Source: Lichenihabitans sp033947565 (GTDB lineage: Bacteria > Pseudomonadota > Alphaproteobacteria > Rhizobiales > Beijerinckiaceae). From it: 64,000 bases of DNA. The position numbers were made by a program, and so were the translations under genes. The stretch covers positions 1-64,000 of the forward strand of contig NZ_JARPVX010000015.1 in the NCBI RefSeq assembly GCF_033947565.1. Reading direction: 5' to 3'. The notes under the pieces were generated by a model. It saw nothing but the letters and a program-made list of their open reading frames with translations. It ran no database searches and was not told the DNA's origin. Of the stretch, positions 61,445 to 64,000 are shown piece after piece (within the stretch, counting starts at the first letter, position 1; each line of letters begins with the position of its first letter).

Positions 61445-62419
61445 TCAGTCGAGCTTCGGGTTCAGCAGCTCCTGGCTACGGACGCCTGTCATGTTGGCCT
61501 TGGTGATGGCGCTGACGCCCGTGTCGACCGTTACCGGAACCTTCTCGCCCTTCGAGGCCGCGAGCGCGGTCTTGACGCCGTCGTAGCCCATGCGGAACGG
61601 GTCCTGCACGATCAAGGCGTAGATGGTGCCGTCCTGCAGGAAGCCGACGAGCTTCGGGTCGCTGTCGAAAGCGACGAGCGTCATCTTATCGCCCAGCTTG
61701 TTCTCGGCCACCGCCTGACCGGCGCCCTGGCCCATGATGAGATTGTTGGCGAAGACCCCGACGAGGGTCGGGTCGGCGGTGATCAGGTCGGTCATGATGT
61801 TGAGGCCCGTGGTGGCCTGCCCGTCCGCGACCTTGTCCTGCGTCAGCTTCAGCCCGGGATACTTCTTCAGTTCTTCCTTAAAACCCTGCACCCGCTGGTC
61901 GAGCGAACCAACCCCGGGGAGCGAGTTGATCAAAGCCACATTGCCTTCCGCCTTGCCGGTCTTGGCCTTGACGCCTTCGGCCAGCGCGTCGGCCGCGACG
62001 CGGCCGCCCTGCACGTTGTCGGTGGTCAGGAAGGAGGTGAAGGCCTTCGAGTCTGCGCCCGAATCGATGCCGATGATCTTGACCGACTTGGCGGCCTCGT
62101 CGATCGGCTTGCCCAGGGCGGCGAACTGGGTGGGCGAGATCACAATGGCGGCCGGCTTGTCGGCGACCGCGTTCTCGAGGATGGAGATCTGCCCGTTGAT
62201 GTCGGATTCCGACTGGGCGCCGAGTTCCGGAACCTTGACGCCGAGGTCCTTGCCGGCCTTGCGGGCGCCGGCCAGAACGATCTGCCAATAGTTCGAGGTG
62301 GTGTCCTTGACTATGACCGGGACGGTCGCATCGGCCGCCATGGCCGGGCCGTTCGAGGCCATGACGCCACCCAAGGCGGCCATTACGGGCAGAATCGTAG
62401 CGAGCAGGCTGGTCTTCAT
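61445..62419 (-). CDS. Sugar ABC transporter substrate-binding protein
   Basis: 324 residues. A signal peptide ends at AMA-AD. The mature protein is an RbsB/AlsB-like type I periplasmic binding protein (TVPVIVKDTTSNYWQIVLAG, KIIGIDSGADSKAFTSFLTTDN, LVGVFANNLIMGQGAGQA). Allose/allulose or ribose-type sugars are plausible ligands; the exact one is uncertain. The operon runs binding protein, ATPase, permease, and is transcribed away from the NADH-dehydrogenase-like gene. A hydrophobic signal and AGAGAG-type ribosome-binding site support ATG 62419. Confidence 0.89.
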   Translation of the reverse strand: MKTSLLATILPVMAALGGVMASNGPAMAADATVPVIVKDTTSNYWQIVLAGARKAGKDLGVKVPELGAQSESDINGQISILENAVADKPAAIVISPTQFAALGKPIDEAAKSVKIIGIDSGADSKAFTSFLTTDNVQGGRVAADALAEGVKAKTGKAEGNVALINSLPGVGSLDQRVQGFKEELKKYPGLKLTQDKVADGQATTGLNIMTDLITADPTLVGVFANNLIMGQGAGQAVAENKLGDKMTLVAFDSDPKLVGFLQDGTIYALIVQDPFRMGYDGVKTALAASKGEKVPVTVDTGVSAITKANMTGVRSQELLNPKLD

Positions 62420-62536
62420 CGTGTCTCTCCCTCGGCGGCGCTCTTTGGCACCATTGGAAGGGAGATTAGCCGGCGCGCGCGCTCCCGCAAGGGAAAAACG
62501 CAAGGATGGCAAGCGGAATCGGGGACAACGCCGGCC

Positions 62537-63928
62537 TCAGAGGCTCGTGGGGTGGGGCGAGGCCGGGGCGGTGTCTGGCAGGTCGCCGATCAGCAGGCCC
62601 GCGCTTCGGGCGTGCGTCGCATAGGCGAAGAACCATTCGAGGCTGACGATGGCGCGGCTGCGAAACGAGATCAGGAACAGGATATGGGCAAAGGCCCACA
62701 TCAGCCAGGCCGGCCGACCGGTGAGCTTGATCGGGCCGATTTCCGCAATGGCCTTGTCACGCCCGATCGTCGCCAACGTGCCGTAATCCGTGTAGCGGAA
62801 CGGCGCCTCGGCAACCGTCCCGAGAATACGACCCGCGACGTAATGGCCCTGCTGCTTGGCCACCGGCGCCAGGGCCGGCAAGGGCGCACCCTTGCCGTCG
62901 TGCGCCAGGGCAACATCGCCGATCACAAACACGTCGGGATGTCCCGGAAGGGTGAGGTCGGCCCCGACCGCCACCCGGCCGCCATGGCCTGGCTTGACGC
63001 CGAGCCATTGCGCCACCGGTGTCGCGGTGGTGCCGGCGGTCCAGATCACGGTTTCGCTGTCGATGCTCTCGTGACCGATCGTGACGCGTCCGGGCGCGAT
63101 CGCGGTGACGCTCGTGCCGGTGCGGACTTCGACCCCGAGCGCCGCCAGGTCGCGCGCCGCCTGGGCCGACAGCGCGGGATCGAAGGCCGACAGGATGCGC
63201 GGTCCCGCCTCCACCAGGATCACGCGCGCCTGATGGGACGCCATTCCATAGACGTGGTCGAGACGGTCGCTGACGAAATCCCCGATAGCGCCGGCCATTT
63301 CGACGCCGGTCGGGCCGCCGCCGATCAACACGAAGGTGAGGTGGCGTCGTCGGGTGGCGGCGTCGGGCGCCCGGGCTGCCCTCTCCAACGCCGCGATGCC
63401 GCGGTCACGCAGGCGGATCGCGTCTTCCAGGGATTTCAGGCTCGGTGCCGCTTCGGCCCATTCGGGATGGCCGAAGTAGCTCGGCTGCGAACCGCTTGCG
63501 ATCACCAGGCGGTCGTAGGGCACGTGCCGCCCGTCATGGCAGTGGACCTGGCGCTGCGCCGTATCGACCCCCGTCACCTCGGCCATCAACACCGTCACGT
63601 CCTCGGCCGCTGGCAGGATTTCGCGCACCGGCGCTGCGATATCGGCCGGTGACAAGGCTGCGGTCGCGACCTGGTAGAGCAGCGGCTGAAACAGGTGGTG
63701 GTTCCGGGCGTCGATGACCGTCAACGCGATACCGGGCGCGTTCGCGAGGCTTTCGGCCACCGGCAGACCGCCGAAGCCCGCCCCCACCACGACGACCCGC
63801 AGCCGCCCCGGGCCTTGCAGGGCCGGGGCGCGCTCGAGACGGGCTCGCCTGGTGGCTTGGGCCAGAAGCAGGGCGGCACCGCCGGCCAGCAACGCCACAA
63901 CGGCAGGCCGGGTCTTAGATTGGGGCAC
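62537..63928 (-). CDS. Type II NADH dehydrogenase-like FAD oxidoreductase
   Basis: 463 residues from GTG 63928, which has GGAG 8 nt upstream; a GTG at 63961 would extend it. An N-terminal hydrophobic segment precedes the FAD dinucleotide motif VVVGAGFGGLPVAESLA and the NDH-2 motif HHLFQPLLYQVATAALSPADIA. The NADH motif FVLIGGGPTGVEMAGAIGDF follows, then the second FAD motif VFVIGDVALAHDG and a C-terminal amphipathic membrane anchor (HILFLISFRSRAIV). It should oxidise NADH and reduce quinone without proton pumping. Confidence 0.88.
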   Translation of the reverse strand: MPQSKTRPAVVALLAGGAALLLAQATRRARLERAPALQGPGRLRVVVVGAGFGGLPVAESLANAPGIALTVIDARNHHLFQPLLYQVATAALSPADIAAPVREILPAAEDVTVLMAEVTGVDTAQRQVHCHDGRHVPYDRLVIASGSQPSYFGHPEWAEAAPSLKSLEDAIRLRDRGIAALERAARAPDAATRRRHLTFVLIGGGPTGVEMAGAIGDFVSDRLDHVYGMASHQARVILVEAGPRILSAFDPALSAQAARDLAALGVEVRTGTSVTAIAPGRVTIGHESIDSETVIWTAGTTATPVAQWLGVKPGHGGRVAVGADLTLPGHPDVFVIGDVALAHDGKGAPLPALAPVAKQQGHYVAGRILGTVAEAPFRYTDYGTLATIGRDKAIAEIGPIKLTGRPAWLMWAFAHILFLISFRSRAIVSLEWFFAYATHARSAGLLIGDLPDTAPASPHPTSL

Positions 63929-64000
63929 GTGGAACTCCGGGCGAGAGGGACCGCAGGGCACTATGCGACGGGCATATGGGGCTTCGCCATCGCCCGCCCA

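Noticed and set aside
62552..63652. 366-residue plus-strand frame
   Set aside because: Shadow of the NDH-2-like gene.

Overview
The window is about 64 kb of GC-rich DNA with the gene repertoire of an alphaproteobacterium of the Hyphomicrobiales (Methylobacterium/Beijerinckiaceae-like). Supporting signs are GC-rich third positions, a 108-residue conserved protein typical of that group, PsiF and CGPxxxH-type small secreted proteins, DUF2382 stress proteins, an N-methylproline-demethylase-type flavoenzyme and two CUT2-type sugar importers. The genus assignment is inference.

Layout. 1-12.9 kb: the 3' end of a small secreted protein, tRNA-Ser(CGA), a membrane diguanylate cyclase, then a catabolic cluster (FadR-type regulator, zinc alcohol dehydrogenase, substrate-binding protein, ABC ATPase, two permeases, periplasmic alpha/beta hydrolase). 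A TMADH-type flavin demethylase follows, divergent from a TetR regulator; a palindrome sits between the -35 and -10 of the demethylase promoter. 13.2-19.5 kb: a signalling block of a hybrid histidine kinase with two receiver domains, a GAF-GAF-PAS kinase, a three-PAS LuxR protein and a single-domain response regulator. 19.9-24.6 kb: an envelope/stress block (DUF2382 twice, DUF937, PDZ) and small conserved or secreted proteins.

25-37 kb: a lone UrtA-like binding protein diverges from a very unusual MocR-MOSC-rubredoxin reading frame. Next come a 1376-residue YadA-type trimeric autotransporter with a coupled small secreted protein, a divergent sulfotransferase and a glycosyltransferase-like protein. 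An IS5-family element, inactivated by a 1-base deletion, lies at 37.4-38.2 kb.

38.7-58.7 kb looks mobile. It holds a MobF relaxase, an RHH accessory protein, a candidate oriT with an F-like nic sequence, a ParA-like ATPase and a VirD4/TraG coupling protein. There is no mating-pair channel, so the element is mobilizable rather than self-transmissible. Further right are unknown and secreted genes, an XRE regulator, a HigB-like/HTH-ImmA pair, a ThyA-family protein carrying Asp at the pyrimidine-discriminating position next to an aGPT-Pplase clade 3 protein, and a frameshifted AbiV-type gene. The block ends with a large serine recombinase whose last codons lie inside tRNA-Arg(CCG), which marks the right attachment site.

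58.8-64 kb returns to chromosome-like genes: a CUT2 sugar importer (binding protein, ATPase, permease) and a type II NADH dehydrogenase-like flavoprotein.

The most novel candidates are the ThyA-like/aGPT-Pplase3 pair inside a tRNA-integrated island with other defence-like genes, the MocR-MOSC-rubredoxin fusion with a degraded PLP pocket, and the adhesin locus with linked sulfotransferase and glycosyltransferase.
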